A DNA stretch of 64,000 bases from Oscillospiraceae bacterium (GTDB taxonomy: Bacteria > Bacillota > Clostridia > Oscillospirales > Acutalibacteraceae): contig SVNZ01000001.1 of NCBI GenBank assembly GCA_015066595.1, forward strand, positions 434,001 through 498,000. The letters are read 5' to 3'. Position numbers and translations under genes: made by a program. Each line of letters begins with the position of its first letter. Position 1 is the stretch's first letter. Below, in pieces: positions 44,961 through 53,728 of the stretch. Below the pieces are notes generated by a model. That model was given only the letters and a program-made list of their open reading frames with translations. It was not told the origin of the DNA and did not search any database.

Positions 44961-45752
44961 TTACTGAGCGTTCAAATACTGTACATATTCATCAAGATTC
45001 ATATTATATGAACGCATCAAAAGAGCATGTTCAACAGAAACATATCGAAACAGATTTGCGTTAAATTTCAGTCCGCCGGTATTCTCTTTCTCGGGATATC
45101 TGAGGATAAAACCGTAGTTGACACCGTTTTTTATGAGCCAGAGATACTCGTCGCTGTTCTTAAAATTTTCACCCTTTTCGTTTGTGAATTCTACTAAAAG
45201 TCCTGTTTGCTGTTCGCTCTCCCCAGCATTTGAGGTAGTCTTTTTTACTGCTGCTTCCGCTTTAACAGAGGAGCATTTGTGAGCTTTTTTGTAGCTTTTC
45301 ACTTTTGATTCATAAAGCTCTTTTTGTTCTTTAAAAGAAACATACCCGCTGGCGAGTCTAATATCAACTCCGTCTTGTGCTGCATCAGCAAGCATTTTTT
45401 CTAGATCATCTAGAATAAGAGGTGATACTTCTATATCTTCAAATACTGAAAGTTGCGGAACAAAATCGCTGTCAACCGGATTTGCTGAACTGACAACAGT
45501 CAGCAGATATTCGTTTTCACTCTGAGTAAACTGAGGCTCAGTCGCCATTGTTCTGGTTTCGATATCATTTTTGTTCACATAATTGCTTGAATATGAAAGA
45601 TAGCCGAAATACACACCGACAACGAGTACTGATATCATCAAAAGTGGTAGGATAAACAGCATCACTCTCTGGTATTCAAACTTATCGTCGCTTTTTCTTC
45701 TATCTTCTTCAAGGCGACCCCTTGCGATTTTCATTGTTGATTTTTTTCTCAA
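44961..45752 (-). CDS. Membrane-anchored VanY/M15B-like protein, catalytic residues missing
   Basis: A 263-residue protein: basic cytoplasmic N-terminus, one membrane span (about residues 30-52), and an extracellular D-Ala-D-Ala carboxypeptidase-like (peptidase M15B) domain. Fold motifs are recognisable (LASGYVSFKEQKELYES; SEQQTGLLVEF; FRYVSVEHALLM). However, at the zinc ligands, H becomes Q181 (SEHQ to SEQQ), D becomes E188 and the final H of EPWH becomes L234, and the catalytic Glu becomes N231. I infer a non-catalytic cell-wall-binding protein. The TTG start at 45752 follows GGAGG; it lies 25 bases after the thrS stop. Confidence 0.75.
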   Translation of the reverse strand: MRKKSTMKIARGRLEEDRRKSDDKFEYQRVMLFILPLLMISVLVVGVYFGYLSYSSNYVNKNDIETRTMATEPQFTQSENEYLLTVVSSANPVDSDFVPQLSVFEDIEVSPLILDDLEKMLADAAQDGVDIRLASGYVSFKEQKELYESKVKSYKKAHKCSSVKAEAAVKKTTSNAGESEQQTGLLVEFTNEKGENFKNSDEYLWLIKNGVNYGFILRYPEKENTGGLKFNANLFRYVSVEHALLMRSYNMNLDEYVQYLNAQ

Positions 45753-45777
45753 GGAGCCACCTCCGTTTAAAGTTAAA

Positions 45778-47721
45778 TTATTTGATGAGCTTTGTCTCGA
45801 TTTCTTCCACTGCTTTTGCAATAAAGTCATCTAAGCTCATAGCACCGAGGTCACCCTCTTTTCTGTCTCGAACAGATACTGTGTTATTTTCAATATCCTT
45901 GTCGCCGACAAGAATCATATATGGTACTTTTTGAAGCTGCGCTTCTCTTATCTTAAATCCGATTTTTTCCGATCTGTCATCAATCTCGACACGCATCCCC
46001 TTCTTCTCAAGAGCACGCTTTACTTCGTAGATATAATCGAGATGTCTGTCTGCAATCGGAAGGAGCTTGACCTGAACAGGTGCGAGCCACATTGGGAATG
46101 CACCGGCGTACTTTTCAATAAGAAGAGCAAGTGTACGCTCGTAGCAACCGATTGATGTTCTGTGAATGATATAAGGATTCTTCTTGACACCGTCTTTGTC
46201 GACATACTCCATCGAGAACTTCTCTGCGAGCATCTGATCAACCTGAATAGTGATAAGAGTGTCTTCCTTGCCAAATACGTTTTTGATCTGGATATCGAGC
46301 TTAGGACCATAAAAAGCAGCCTCGCCGATACCGACTTTGTACGGAATCTCAAGGTGGTCTAAAATCTTGCCCATAACGCCCTGAGCTTCTGCCCACTGTT
46401 CATCAGTACCGATGTACTTTTCTCTATCATTAGGGTCCCACTGTGAGAAACGATATGAAACATCCTCGTAAAGACCGAGTGTTTTCAAGCAGTAGATAGC
46501 AAGCTCTAAGCAGTGCTTGAACTCGTCTTCAAGCTGTTCTGGTGTGCACATAAGGTGACCCTCAGAAATTGTGAACTGACGAACACGGATAAGACCGTGC
46601 ATCTCGCCACTTGCTTCGTTTCTGAAAAGTGTTGATGTTTCGTTGAGTCTCATAGGAAGATCACGGTATGATCTGCCACGATTTAAGTATGCCTGATACT
46701 GGAAAGGACAAGTCATAGGACGAAGCGCAAAAACTTCTTCGTCTTTTTCTTCGTCGCCTAATACAAACATACCGTCTTTGTAATGTCCCCAGTGACCGCT
46801 GAGTTTATACAAATCAGACTTTGCCATAAGTGGTGTTTTTGTAAGTTGCCATCCGTGTGACTGCTCCAGATCCTCTACAAAACGCTGTAAAAGCTGAATG
46901 ATACGTGCACCCTTTGGTAAAAGAATAGGTAAACCCTGGCCGATAAGTGGCGATGTTGTGAAAAGCTCGAGCTCTCGACCGAGTTTGTTATGGTCACGCT
47001 TGAGTGCTTCTTCCTGCATAACTAAATATTCTTCGAGTTGTGACGCCTTAGGGAATGAAATACCATATACACGACAAAGCTGTGCATTCTTAGCATCGCC
47101 ACGCCAATAAGCGCCTGTGCAGTTTGTGAGCTTGATAGCCTTAATCGGCGCAACGCTCATAAGGTGAGGACCTGCACAAAGGTCAGTGAACTCACCTTGC
47201 TTATAAAAACTGATAGGCTCGCCTTTGTCAGCGTGCTCTGATGCAAGCTCCACCTTGTATGGTTCGTCCATTTCTTTTAAAAGCTCAATAGCTTTCTGTG
47301 GCTCGAGTTCAAAACGCTCGAGTTCAAGACCCTCTTTTACGATAGCTTTCATCTCTTTTTCTATCTTTTCGATATCTTCTGTTGAAAACGGTTTTTCTAC
47401 ATCAAAATCATAGTAGAATCCGTCATCTATAGCAGGACCGATCGCAAACTTTGCAGATGGGAAAACTCTTTTTACAGCCTGAGCCAAGATGTGTGATGTT
47501 GTGTGCCAGAAAGCTTTCTTGCCATCTTCATCATCAAATGTAAGCAGCTCTAATTTACAGTCTTTTGTAAGAGGTGTACGCAGGTCGCACAGCTCACCAT
47601 CAATTCTAGCTGCACAAACTGATTTGTACAGGCCCATACCAATCGACTTTGCAACTTCAGCTGCTGTGATATTTCCATCATACTCGCGGATAACTCCGCC
47701 TTTTAACTCTACATTTATCAT
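45778..47721 (-). CDS. thrS: Threonyl-tRNA synthetase
   Basis: A 647-residue class II synthetase: N-terminal TGS domain, editing domain with HTTSHILAQAV (HxxxH), catalytic core with MTCPFQYQAYL and the class II motifs, and a C-terminal anticodon-binding domain (APVQVKLLPIADRHLDY). It charges tRNA-Thr and edits Ser. AGGAGAG precedes the ATG. Regulated by the T-box leader just upstream. Confidence 0.97.
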   Translation of the reverse strand: MINVELKGGVIREYDGNITAAEVAKSIGMGLYKSVCAARIDGELCDLRTPLTKDCKLELLTFDDEDGKKAFWHTTSHILAQAVKRVFPSAKFAIGPAIDDGFYYDFDVEKPFSTEDIEKIEKEMKAIVKEGLELERFELEPQKAIELLKEMDEPYKVELASEHADKGEPISFYKQGEFTDLCAGPHLMSVAPIKAIKLTNCTGAYWRGDAKNAQLCRVYGISFPKASQLEEYLVMQEEALKRDHNKLGRELELFTTSPLIGQGLPILLPKGARIIQLLQRFVEDLEQSHGWQLTKTPLMAKSDLYKLSGHWGHYKDGMFVLGDEEKDEEVFALRPMTCPFQYQAYLNRGRSYRDLPMRLNETSTLFRNEASGEMHGLIRVRQFTISEGHLMCTPEQLEDEFKHCLELAIYCLKTLGLYEDVSYRFSQWDPNDREKYIGTDEQWAEAQGVMGKILDHLEIPYKVGIGEAAFYGPKLDIQIKNVFGKEDTLITIQVDQMLAEKFSMEYVDKDGVKKNPYIIHRTSIGCYERTLALLIEKYAGAFPMWLAPVQVKLLPIADRHLDYIYEVKRALEKKGMRVEIDDRSEKIGFKIREAQLQKVPYMILVGDKDIENNTVSVRDRKEGDLGAMSLDDFIAKAVEEIETKLIK

Positions 47722-47746
47722 ATTATCTCTCCTAATAATAATTTAC

Positions 47747-47988
47747 TAAAAAAAAACGCCCTAATATTCCAAAAAAGAATATTAGGACGACATAAACTGA
47801 GTCGTGGTTCCACCTAACTTCGGTATAAAACCCTTCATTAACCGATAACGAGGTAAAGCGTCGTGCCATTTCCTGCACAATCTCAAAGGTGGTATCCGTA
47901 TCTTTGCACTATCGCTATCACAGCTACAAGCGACTCTCTGTAAGCGCTGAAAGACAAGGCATTGTCCTTATCACAGATAAATATTACC
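47747..47988 (-). promoter_or_regulatory. T-box riboswitch leader of thrS (threonine)
   Basis: About 240 bases of leader RNA on the minus strand. It has the T-box core AGGTGGAACCACG (47815-47803), which pairs with the uncharged tRNA end, preceded by an antiterminator region, and a terminator hairpin (CGTCCTAATATTC / GGAATATTAGGGCG, 47789-47757) followed by nine T. Upstream is a stem I with AGAGAGTC. An ACC triplet (47893-47891, or the adjacent 47890-47888) is a plausible Thr specifier. Uncharged tRNA-Thr should favour antitermination. The leader fills most of the gap 47722-48030. Confidence 0.9.
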
Positions 47989-47993
47989 TAAAT

Positions 47994-48022
47994 AATATAT
48001 CACTTTAAAAATGTTGTGTCAA
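47994..48022 (-). promoter_or_regulatory. Promoter of the thrS T-box leader
   Basis: Minus strand: -35 TTGACA (48017-48022), 17-base spacer, -10 TATATT (47994-47999). It begins eight bases after the stop of the LRR-dockerin gene, so the two genes are separated by this promoter. Confidence 0.8.
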
Positions 48023-48030
48023 CTCAAAAA

Positions 48031-49437
48031 TTATAACAATTCTGCAATAAACATCTGGACATAGGTTGCATCTAAAACAGAAATCGAAGCATCAAAATCT
48101 GCATCGGCAAAAGCCAGATTATAATTAGAAAGCAGACTGAGCTCTGCGAGGTGCCTTTGAATTGCTGTTGCGTCCATGATATCTACTTTTCCGTTGAGCT
48201 GACAATCACCTCTAAGGTATGATGTAGCAAAGCTGGAGGATAAAGCAGTATCTGCAAAACTGTCTTCATCACACACTACAGTGAGGTCTGAGTATGAATC
48301 AAAACAACCCGGGCTAATTGATATAATATGAGAAGGAGCAGTCACAGATGTAAGCTTTATATCATTTTTGAATGTATCAAGACCTACTGAAGAAACATTA
48401 TTTGACATAAGCACGGTTTCAAGAGCTGTACAATACGCAAACGCACCGTAATCAATGCTGAGGTTGTTGCCTTTCAGAAAAGCGGTTTTTAACTTATTGC
48501 AGTTTATGAAAGCACCTTTACCTATTTTTGAAAGTGTCTGCGGTGTTGTGACGCCGGTGAGCTTTGCACAGTTCGCAAAAGCTTCGTCATCAATCATAAC
48601 CAAGCCATCAATAAGGCTGACTTTTGTTAAAGATGAACAGCTCATAAAAGCTTGTTTTCCTATAGCGAATACCGATGATGGAACAGTAACCGACTGAATC
48701 ACTTTGTTAGAATAAAATGTATTCGGTGCAATCTGCTTGACTGTTGATGGTATTTTAACAGTAGTATCGCTCCCTTTGTAAGCTACAAGAATAGAATCTC
48801 CCATTGTTACAAAACCGGACTGTGAACTAAGCCATTTTGTAGAATAAAAAGCATCAGGCCCGATATATGATACAGAATCTGTCACTTTGATACTGCTGAG
48901 TGCAGTGCACTCATAAAAAGCGCCCTCTCCTATGCTTGATAAACCACTACCTGCATCAAATGATTTTATCTTTCTATTACGCAAAAAAGCATAAGGTGAA
49001 ATCGAAACAATGCCATCAGGCAAGGTAACAGCTGTATCGGTTCCGTTGTAGCATATCAAAGCTGAACCGACTTTTACAAATTCATCAGTAGATTGCAAAA
49101 GAAACTTTGTGTCTGCAAACGCAAGAGCTCCGACATACTTAACGGAAGCTGCCGAAGATACTGTAGCAAGTGAAGTGCATCCGTAAAAAGCCTTGTTACC
49201 GATAGAATATACTTCGTTGTGCAATTTGATAGTTTTTATTGTGGTGTTATTCAAAAACGCTTCTTCTGCAATAACTTTTACAGATGAAGGCACAGTTACG
49301 CTTGTGCTGCTACCGGTGTATGACAATAAAACCGAGTCCTCTATAACGAAGTCGGTATCAGCAGAAAAAGCTGTTACAACCGGTATAACACAGGCTACAA
49401 CTAATATGATGCAAAAAACAGCAAATATCTTCTTCAT
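48031..49437 (-). CDS. Secreted leucine-rich-repeat protein with C-terminal dockerin
   Basis: A 468-residue protein: signal peptide (MKKIFAVFCIILVVACVIPVVTA in two parts, about residues 1-25), about ten BspA-type LRR_5 repeats (IGEGAFYECTALSSI-like units), and a dockerin at the C-terminus with two duplicated calcium loops (D-x-N/Q... DIMDATAIQRHLAEL and ADADFDASISVLDATYVQMF). Dockerins bind cohesins on scaffoldins, as in ruminococcal cellulosomes; LRR_5 domains often bind surfaces. The first dockerin loop lacks the usual Asn at position 3 (Gln instead). ATG at 49437 follows AGGTGATAGTT. Partner scaffoldin is not in the window. Confidence 0.85.
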   Translation of the reverse strand: MKKIFAVFCIILVVACVIPVVTAFSADTDFVIEDSVLLSYTGSSTSVTVPSSVKVIAEEAFLNNTTIKTIKLHNEVYSIGNKAFYGCTSLATVSSAASVKYVGALAFADTKFLLQSTDEFVKVGSALICYNGTDTAVTLPDGIVSISPYAFLRNRKIKSFDAGSGLSSIGEGAFYECTALSSIKVTDSVSYIGPDAFYSTKWLSSQSGFVTMGDSILVAYKGSDTTVKIPSTVKQIAPNTFYSNKVIQSVTVPSSVFAIGKQAFMSCSSLTKVSLIDGLVMIDDEAFANCAKLTGVTTPQTLSKIGKGAFINCNKLKTAFLKGNNLSIDYGAFAYCTALETVLMSNNVSSVGLDTFKNDIKLTSVTAPSHIISISPGCFDSYSDLTVVCDEDSFADTALSSSFATSYLRGDCQLNGKVDIMDATAIQRHLAELSLLSNYNLAFADADFDASISVLDATYVQMFIAELL

Positions 49438-49455
49438 AACTATCACCTTAAAAAG

Positions 49456-49482
49456 CAAAATGGGCGGAATGACCGCCCATAA
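49456..49482 (-). terminator. Terminator after the acidic-tail membrane protein gene
   Basis: Minus strand: ATGGGCGG (49480-49473), 5-base loop, CCGCCCAT (49467-49460), then TTTGCTTTTT. It ends about 10 bases before the Shine-Dalgarno of the next gene, leaving no room for another promoter. Confidence 0.82.
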
Positions 49483-49484
49483 AA

Positions 49485-50771
49485 TCAGTTAAGTTCGTCT
49501 TCTGTAATCTCTAAAATGAGCTTGTCTATTCTGTCGAGTTTTTCGTCTACGTATTTATCAGCAGCATCGTCTTCTTCGTCTGAATCGTAGGTGCTGTCCG
49601 CTTTAGTAATATAAGCCTCGACTTCTTCAATAGTCTGTTGTGTGTACGGAGTCTCATTCTGATTATCTATAGGCATTACAAAGTCATCTTCGCTAGGTGG
49701 AGCACCATAGATATAATCGCTAAGCTCAGCTTCATCAATTTCTCTTTCCTCACCTACATCTAAAGATGTCTGTGCAACTTCAATAAACACTTCATCATCT
49801 ATTGCAAAATGTGCATTATTGTAGTCGCTGCGAACAACACCCTCAGTAGTAGCATCAACGTCGCTTTCATTATTGGCAGAAGCATTGAGTGCAGATAACA
49901 TCTGAGAATCAGAACCTGATAGTTTGATATACTCATCAGCAGCTTCTTCTTCAACAATCTCAATCTCATCTTTGCGTTTTACGCAAGCTGTCATCTCAAT
50001 AACAAATGCTAATGTATATAATCCAAGTGCGCAAAGCTCGATTGTTTCGATGTGATTGAATATATTGAAATTAACATTATCAAGATAGATATTTAAAATT
50101 TCATAAACGCCGTATGACAATAAGATAGTAACTGATGGCAAGCCATAGATGAAAGCCGACCTTACTGGGCTTTTACCCTGCATCAAAGCTACTATCATGG
50201 CATAATTGAACAAGAACAGAGTAATAAAAACATAGCATGTAAGCTTTGTTATGTCAGTTACAGCGATAGATACTGAAGTGAACTCTAAAAAGCATTCTAC
50301 GAGTCTGAAGGCACTCCACAAAGCAGGGATAAGATAGAAAACTGCTATCCCCTTTACTCCTCCGTTGCCTACAAAATGGTTTAAGCCAAGTACAACAAAT
50401 ACTATAGCGCAAAGCAAAGTGAGCACAATGTCAGCAATCTCAAAGAACTCAAAAGTCAAAGTTCTCATAACATTAAATGCACGGTTAGCACCATCACAAG
50501 CTAATGCCACAGCAAGAATCAGTCCGAATACACCGGCAAAGAAATTCTTGTTGATAGGATATACAGAAGCAGTTTTTCTATCTATAAGGCAGAAAATAAC
50601 TGCAAACAGTAACACTGCAAGTGTACATGCTACAGCAAGATAAGAAAGCATCAGGCTGTTAAAACCCATAAACGTACCGTTTTCATCCAAAAACAGCACC
50701 TGTATCACCTTAATTGCTAAAGCCGCTAATGTAAACGGAACAAAAGCAATCCATGACAATTTAGAAGTCAT
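49485..50771 (-). CDS. Polytopic membrane protein with long acidic cytoplasmic tail
   Basis: A 428-residue protein of no family I recognise. About eight membrane spans fill the first 270 residues. The last 150 residues are strongly acidic (EIVEEEAADEY, EEREIDEAELSDYIYG, DSDEEDDAADKYVDEK) and probably disordered. Its promoter is at 50826-50854 and it is followed by a terminator before the LRR-dockerin gene. Neighbours are secreted or wall-related genes, so an envelope role is possible, but there is no direct evidence. Confidence 0.75.
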   Translation of the reverse strand: MTSKLSWIAFVPFTLAALAIKVIQVLFLDENGTFMGFNSLMLSYLAVACTLAVLLFAVIFCLIDRKTASVYPINKNFFAGVFGLILAVALACDGANRAFNVMRTLTFEFFEIADIVLTLLCAIVFVVLGLNHFVGNGGVKGIAVFYLIPALWSAFRLVECFLEFTSVSIAVTDITKLTCYVFITLFLFNYAMIVALMQGKSPVRSAFIYGLPSVTILLSYGVYEILNIYLDNVNFNIFNHIETIELCALGLYTLAFVIEMTACVKRKDEIEIVEEEAADEYIKLSGSDSQMLSALNASANNESDVDATTEGVVRSDYNNAHFAIDDEVFIEVAQTSLDVGEEREIDEAELSDYIYGAPPSEDDFVMPIDNQNETPYTQQTIEEVEAYITKADSTYDSDEEDDAADKYVDEKLDRIDKLILEITEDELN

Positions 50772-50825
50772 AACAAATCTCCTTTAAAAGTTATAAGATT
50801 CCATACTAACTTTTTTATCATATAT

Positions 50826-50854
50826 ATTTTATAGCACACACTATAAGTAGTCAA
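50826..50854 (-). promoter_or_regulatory. Promoter of the acidic-tail membrane protein
   Basis: Minus strand: -35 TTGACT (50849-50854), 17-base spacer, -10 TAAAAT (50826-50831), about 55 bases before the start codon. Confidence 0.7.
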
Positions 50855-50939
50855 GTTAATTTATTGTAAACATTCGACAAAAGGCTGATAAACACTAGGG
50901 TTTTCAGACTTTTTACTACTTAAAAAACTATATAATAAA

Positions 50940-50970
50940 AATCAAAAAGGCACCAAAAACGGTGCCTTTT
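50940..50970 (-). terminator. Terminator after the first DacF-like gene
   Basis: Minus strand: AAAAGGCACC, GTTTTT loop, GGTGCCTTTTT (50970-50944), then GATTTTT. It lies 17 bases past the stop of the gene at 50988. Confidence 0.92.
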
Positions 50971-50987
50971 ATTTCTAACAAAGAATT

Positions 50988-52307
50988 TTATTTATACTTT
51001 CTCTTTGACTGTGATTGTTTCTTTTTCTGATATGACGAAGAAACAGCAACATAAACTACAAACAAAACTATGACTATAAACACAGAAATCAAAAACCATA
51101 CAGATGTCAGCACACTTTTTACGAGCTCTGTGATATACAAAATCAAGCTTACTCGCACATCGTCTTGCGAAACGAGATTTATCTGTGTGAAAGGCTGGTC
51201 TTTATAGTAAACTGTGGCTGTAGTCACTATCTCGCCCTTCTGTATAGGAGCACTGACCGCTTCTGTTGTGTCAGGTACGATAGAAACATCCGCCTCGTTG
51301 AAATCATAAGGCAGAATAATGTTTAAATCGCTTTCAGGTACTAGCAAAACGGAATCGGTATCCCATGCGTGCTCAACCTTCTGCTCGCATACCGGTGTAT
51401 CTTTTGTCGCCTGAGTAACAAACGCAAGATTTAAAAACGCCCATCGATACAGATTAGCAGATTCAATCATCGGATACTGCTCAGTGATTTCCTTTTCATA
51501 ATCATAAGGTGCATGTAAACAAACCACCATATATGCGTAACCTTCATACATTGCTGTACTCACTAAACAGCGTCCCGCTTCGTCAGTGGTACCGTTTTTG
51601 ACACCGGTTGCGTATGTGTAAAAATAATCTCCACCACGACCGGCGTCGATCATATAGTTGGTGGTAACGATAGGATACTCGTCGCCCTCTAAATAATAAG
51701 TAGCCGTGGAACAGATTTTTGAAAACATTGGAAGTCCCATAGCATATTTTGTGATAATATACATATCACGTGCTGTGGTGTAATGGTCAGGATGATGAAC
51801 GCCTGTCGGATTTTTAAACTGAGTTTGAGTACACCCAAGCTCCTTTGCTTTATCGTTCATCATTGTGACAAAGTCAGTACCACTCTCATTGGTGATATGA
51901 TCAGCTAAAACTGTTGCAGAATCGTGTCCTACAGGCACCATCAGCGCATACAAAAGGTCTGTTACACTCAAGCTCTTTCCGACATGCCACTCAAGACCTG
52001 AGCGTACAATTCCGTTAGTTTCAAGATCAGTGATAATAGATTTTTTAATTTTAATTTTTGTATTATCATAGTCATCAAAATACTCTGCTGCTATGATGTA
52101 GGTCATTATCTTTGTGAGTGATGCCGGATAGCGTTTAGTATCAGCATCTTTTTCAAAAACGACCATATCCGAATCCAGATTCACCATAAGAATCGAATCG
52201 GAGTAAGTTTTCACGTCACAGTCGAAGTTCACCGCTGAAGCGCTGACGCAAGATAGCATCGAAATCACAACAACTAATAACATAAAAACGCAAGCTATTC
52301 TTTTCAT
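50988..52307 (-). CDS. DacF-like D-Ala-D-Ala carboxypeptidase, altered motifs
   Basis: A 439-residue low-molecular-mass penicillin-binding protein: signal peptide (about residues 1-24), peptidase S11 domain, C-terminal beta domain and a C-terminal membrane anchor (about 400-422). The SxxK catalytic motif is intact (S63 and K66 in PASLTKIM). The second motif, normally SxN, reads VGH (126-128) and the third, normally KTG, reads KNG (237-239). Activity is therefore uncertain. Second gene of a two-gene operon, 24 bases after its paralogue. Confidence 0.85.
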   Translation of the reverse strand: MKRIACVFMLLVVVISMLSCVSASAVNFDCDVKTYSDSILMVNLDSDMVVFEKDADTKRYPASLTKIMTYIIAAEYFDDYDNTKIKIKKSIITDLETNGIVRSGLEWHVGKSLSVTDLLYALMVPVGHDSATVLADHITNESGTDFVTMMNDKAKELGCTQTQFKNPTGVHHPDHYTTARDMYIITKYAMGLPMFSKICSTATYYLEGDEYPIVTTNYMIDAGRGGDYFYTYATGVKNGTTDEAGRCLVSTAMYEGYAYMVVCLHAPYDYEKEITEQYPMIESANLYRWAFLNLAFVTQATKDTPVCEQKVEHAWDTDSVLLVPESDLNIILPYDFNEADVSIVPDTTEAVSAPIQKGEIVTTATVYYKDQPFTQINLVSQDDVRVSLILYITELVKSVLTSVWFLISVFIVIVLFVVYVAVSSSYQKKKQSQSKRKYK

Positions 52308-52331
52308 AATAAAAATCCTGTCTGTATATAA

Positions 52332-53636
52332 TTATTCAGATGTTGTTTCACTCTGAGTTGATGTTTTTTGTGATGATTTCTTTGATTTTGCAGAAGCTTT
52401 TGCAACAGCTTTGGTTTCAACTTCTGTCGGTGCATCGGTCGGTTCAATCAAAGTCTTATCTATCATAGCTGATGCAAGCGATGACAAATCTTCAAGCATA
52501 CTTATACCTTCAGCTGAGTTAGATATCAAATCAATCGTCTCAAAAGGCTTTGAGTCATAACACACATCTGCAGTACCCATATTCTGACCCTCAAAAACAG
52601 GAAGCTCCACCTTTTTAGCCGAGTCATATTTAAAGCTAAGTTTCTTAGGATCATAATCAGCCGGCAAAGTTTTTTCAATATCTTTACCTGTAATAAGCTC
52701 AATTGTAGTATCACCCCATGATGAGCCTGCAGTTACAGTTGCAACAACATCATCTTCGGATACGATCTTTTTGTTATCAAGTGATGTATATGCCCAGGTC
52801 AAAAGTTGCTTTGTTTCAGTAAACGCATTATGTTCACTCACCACTTGCGCACCTAAAACTATACATACATAGCTTACATCAGAATACTCAGAAACCGCTA
52901 CTATGTTACCTCTTGCGACAGAGTCAGTAGCGTATTTACCGTTTTTGACATGTTTAAAGTAATACGGACTGTTTTCTCTGAGCAACGAGTTAGTGTTAGA
53001 GACAGCTAAACTCTTTTTCTTATAGCCATCGGGCTGATAATGTGTTGTTGAAGCTATTTCGATATAATCAGGAGTGTCCAATGCACACTTGATTATCTTG
53101 TACATATCATTGCAGTTTGTGTACTGGGTCTTATCCTGCACGCAAGAAGGCGCAACAAATTTTGTACCTTTACAGCCTAAGTCTCTTGCTTTTTTGTTCA
53201 TAAGACGCACAAATGAGCTCACAGTGCCCGAAACGTGATTAGCTAAAACATACGATGCATCATGACCATCAGTAAGCATAATAAAATGCAAAAGGTCTTT
53301 TATCGTAAGTGTTCTGCCGGCGTACTTATCAAGTGTGTCATCAGAATTAGGTATGCGGTCGAGTACATCCTGCTCAATCTTGACCTTCTCGTCGACATCA
53401 GAAACAATACTGCGTGCAACAATGAATGTCATAATATTAGCAAGATATGATAAATAACGCTTCTTGCTGATGTTGCGTTCATACACGAAGGTGTCTGTTT
53501 CGAGATTTGCTACAAGCACTGCAGAAGATGTTACGTCAACAGGACATTCGTATGAATATGCAGAAAAAGGTATAGAACTTGCACATAATATGACACAAAG
53601 TATCAAAGAAATGCAAAAAATTAGTTTTTTCTTCAT
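52332..53636 (-). CDS. Inactivated paralogue of DacF-like carboxypeptidase
   Basis: A 434-residue protein clearly homologous to its neighbour (KRYLSYLANIMT versus KRYPASLTKIMT; DLLHFIMLTDGHDASYVLANH; HVKNG). The active-site Ser and Lys are replaced (Y64 and N67), and the other motifs read DGH and KNG. It has a signal peptide but, unlike its neighbour, no C-terminal anchor; instead a Ser/Thr/Lys-rich tail. It is first in the operon. I infer a non-catalytic cell-wall or penicillin-binding-like protein, perhaps a partner or regulator. Confidence 0.8.
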   Translation of the reverse strand: MKKKLIFCISLILCVILCASSIPFSAYSYECPVDVTSSAVLVANLETDTFVYERNISKKRYLSYLANIMTFIVARSIVSDVDEKVKIEQDVLDRIPNSDDTLDKYAGRTLTIKDLLHFIMLTDGHDASYVLANHVSGTVSSFVRLMNKKARDLGCKGTKFVAPSCVQDKTQYTNCNDMYKIIKCALDTPDYIEIASTTHYQPDGYKKKSLAVSNTNSLLRENSPYYFKHVKNGKYATDSVARGNIVAVSEYSDVSYVCIVLGAQVVSEHNAFTETKQLLTWAYTSLDNKKIVSEDDVVATVTAGSSWGDTTIELITGKDIEKTLPADYDPKKLSFKYDSAKKVELPVFEGQNMGTADVCYDSKPFETIDLISNSAEGISMLEDLSSLASAMIDKTLIEPTDAPTEVETKAVAKASAKSKKSSQKTSTQSETTSE

Positions 53637-53670
53637 AGTATTTTCCTTAAATATATGATAATATATTTTT

Positions 53671-53699
53671 ATCTTACAATAAAAAACAAATTATATCAA
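53671..53699 (-). promoter_or_regulatory. Promoter of the DacF-like pair
   Basis: Minus strand: -35 TTGATA (53694-53699), 17-base spacer, -10 TAAGAT (53671-53676), about 35 bases before the start codon at 53636. It lies in the 92-base gap between this operon and the divergent metallophosphoesterase gene. Confidence 0.5.
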
Positions 53700-53728
53700 T
53701 CATTTTTTGAAAATTGGGAGGATTTGTT

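Noticed and set aside
48031..49437. Repeated units read as a CRISPR-like array
   Set aside because: The repeats are protein-level leucine-rich repeats with variable DNA; there are no conserved direct repeats with unique spacers.
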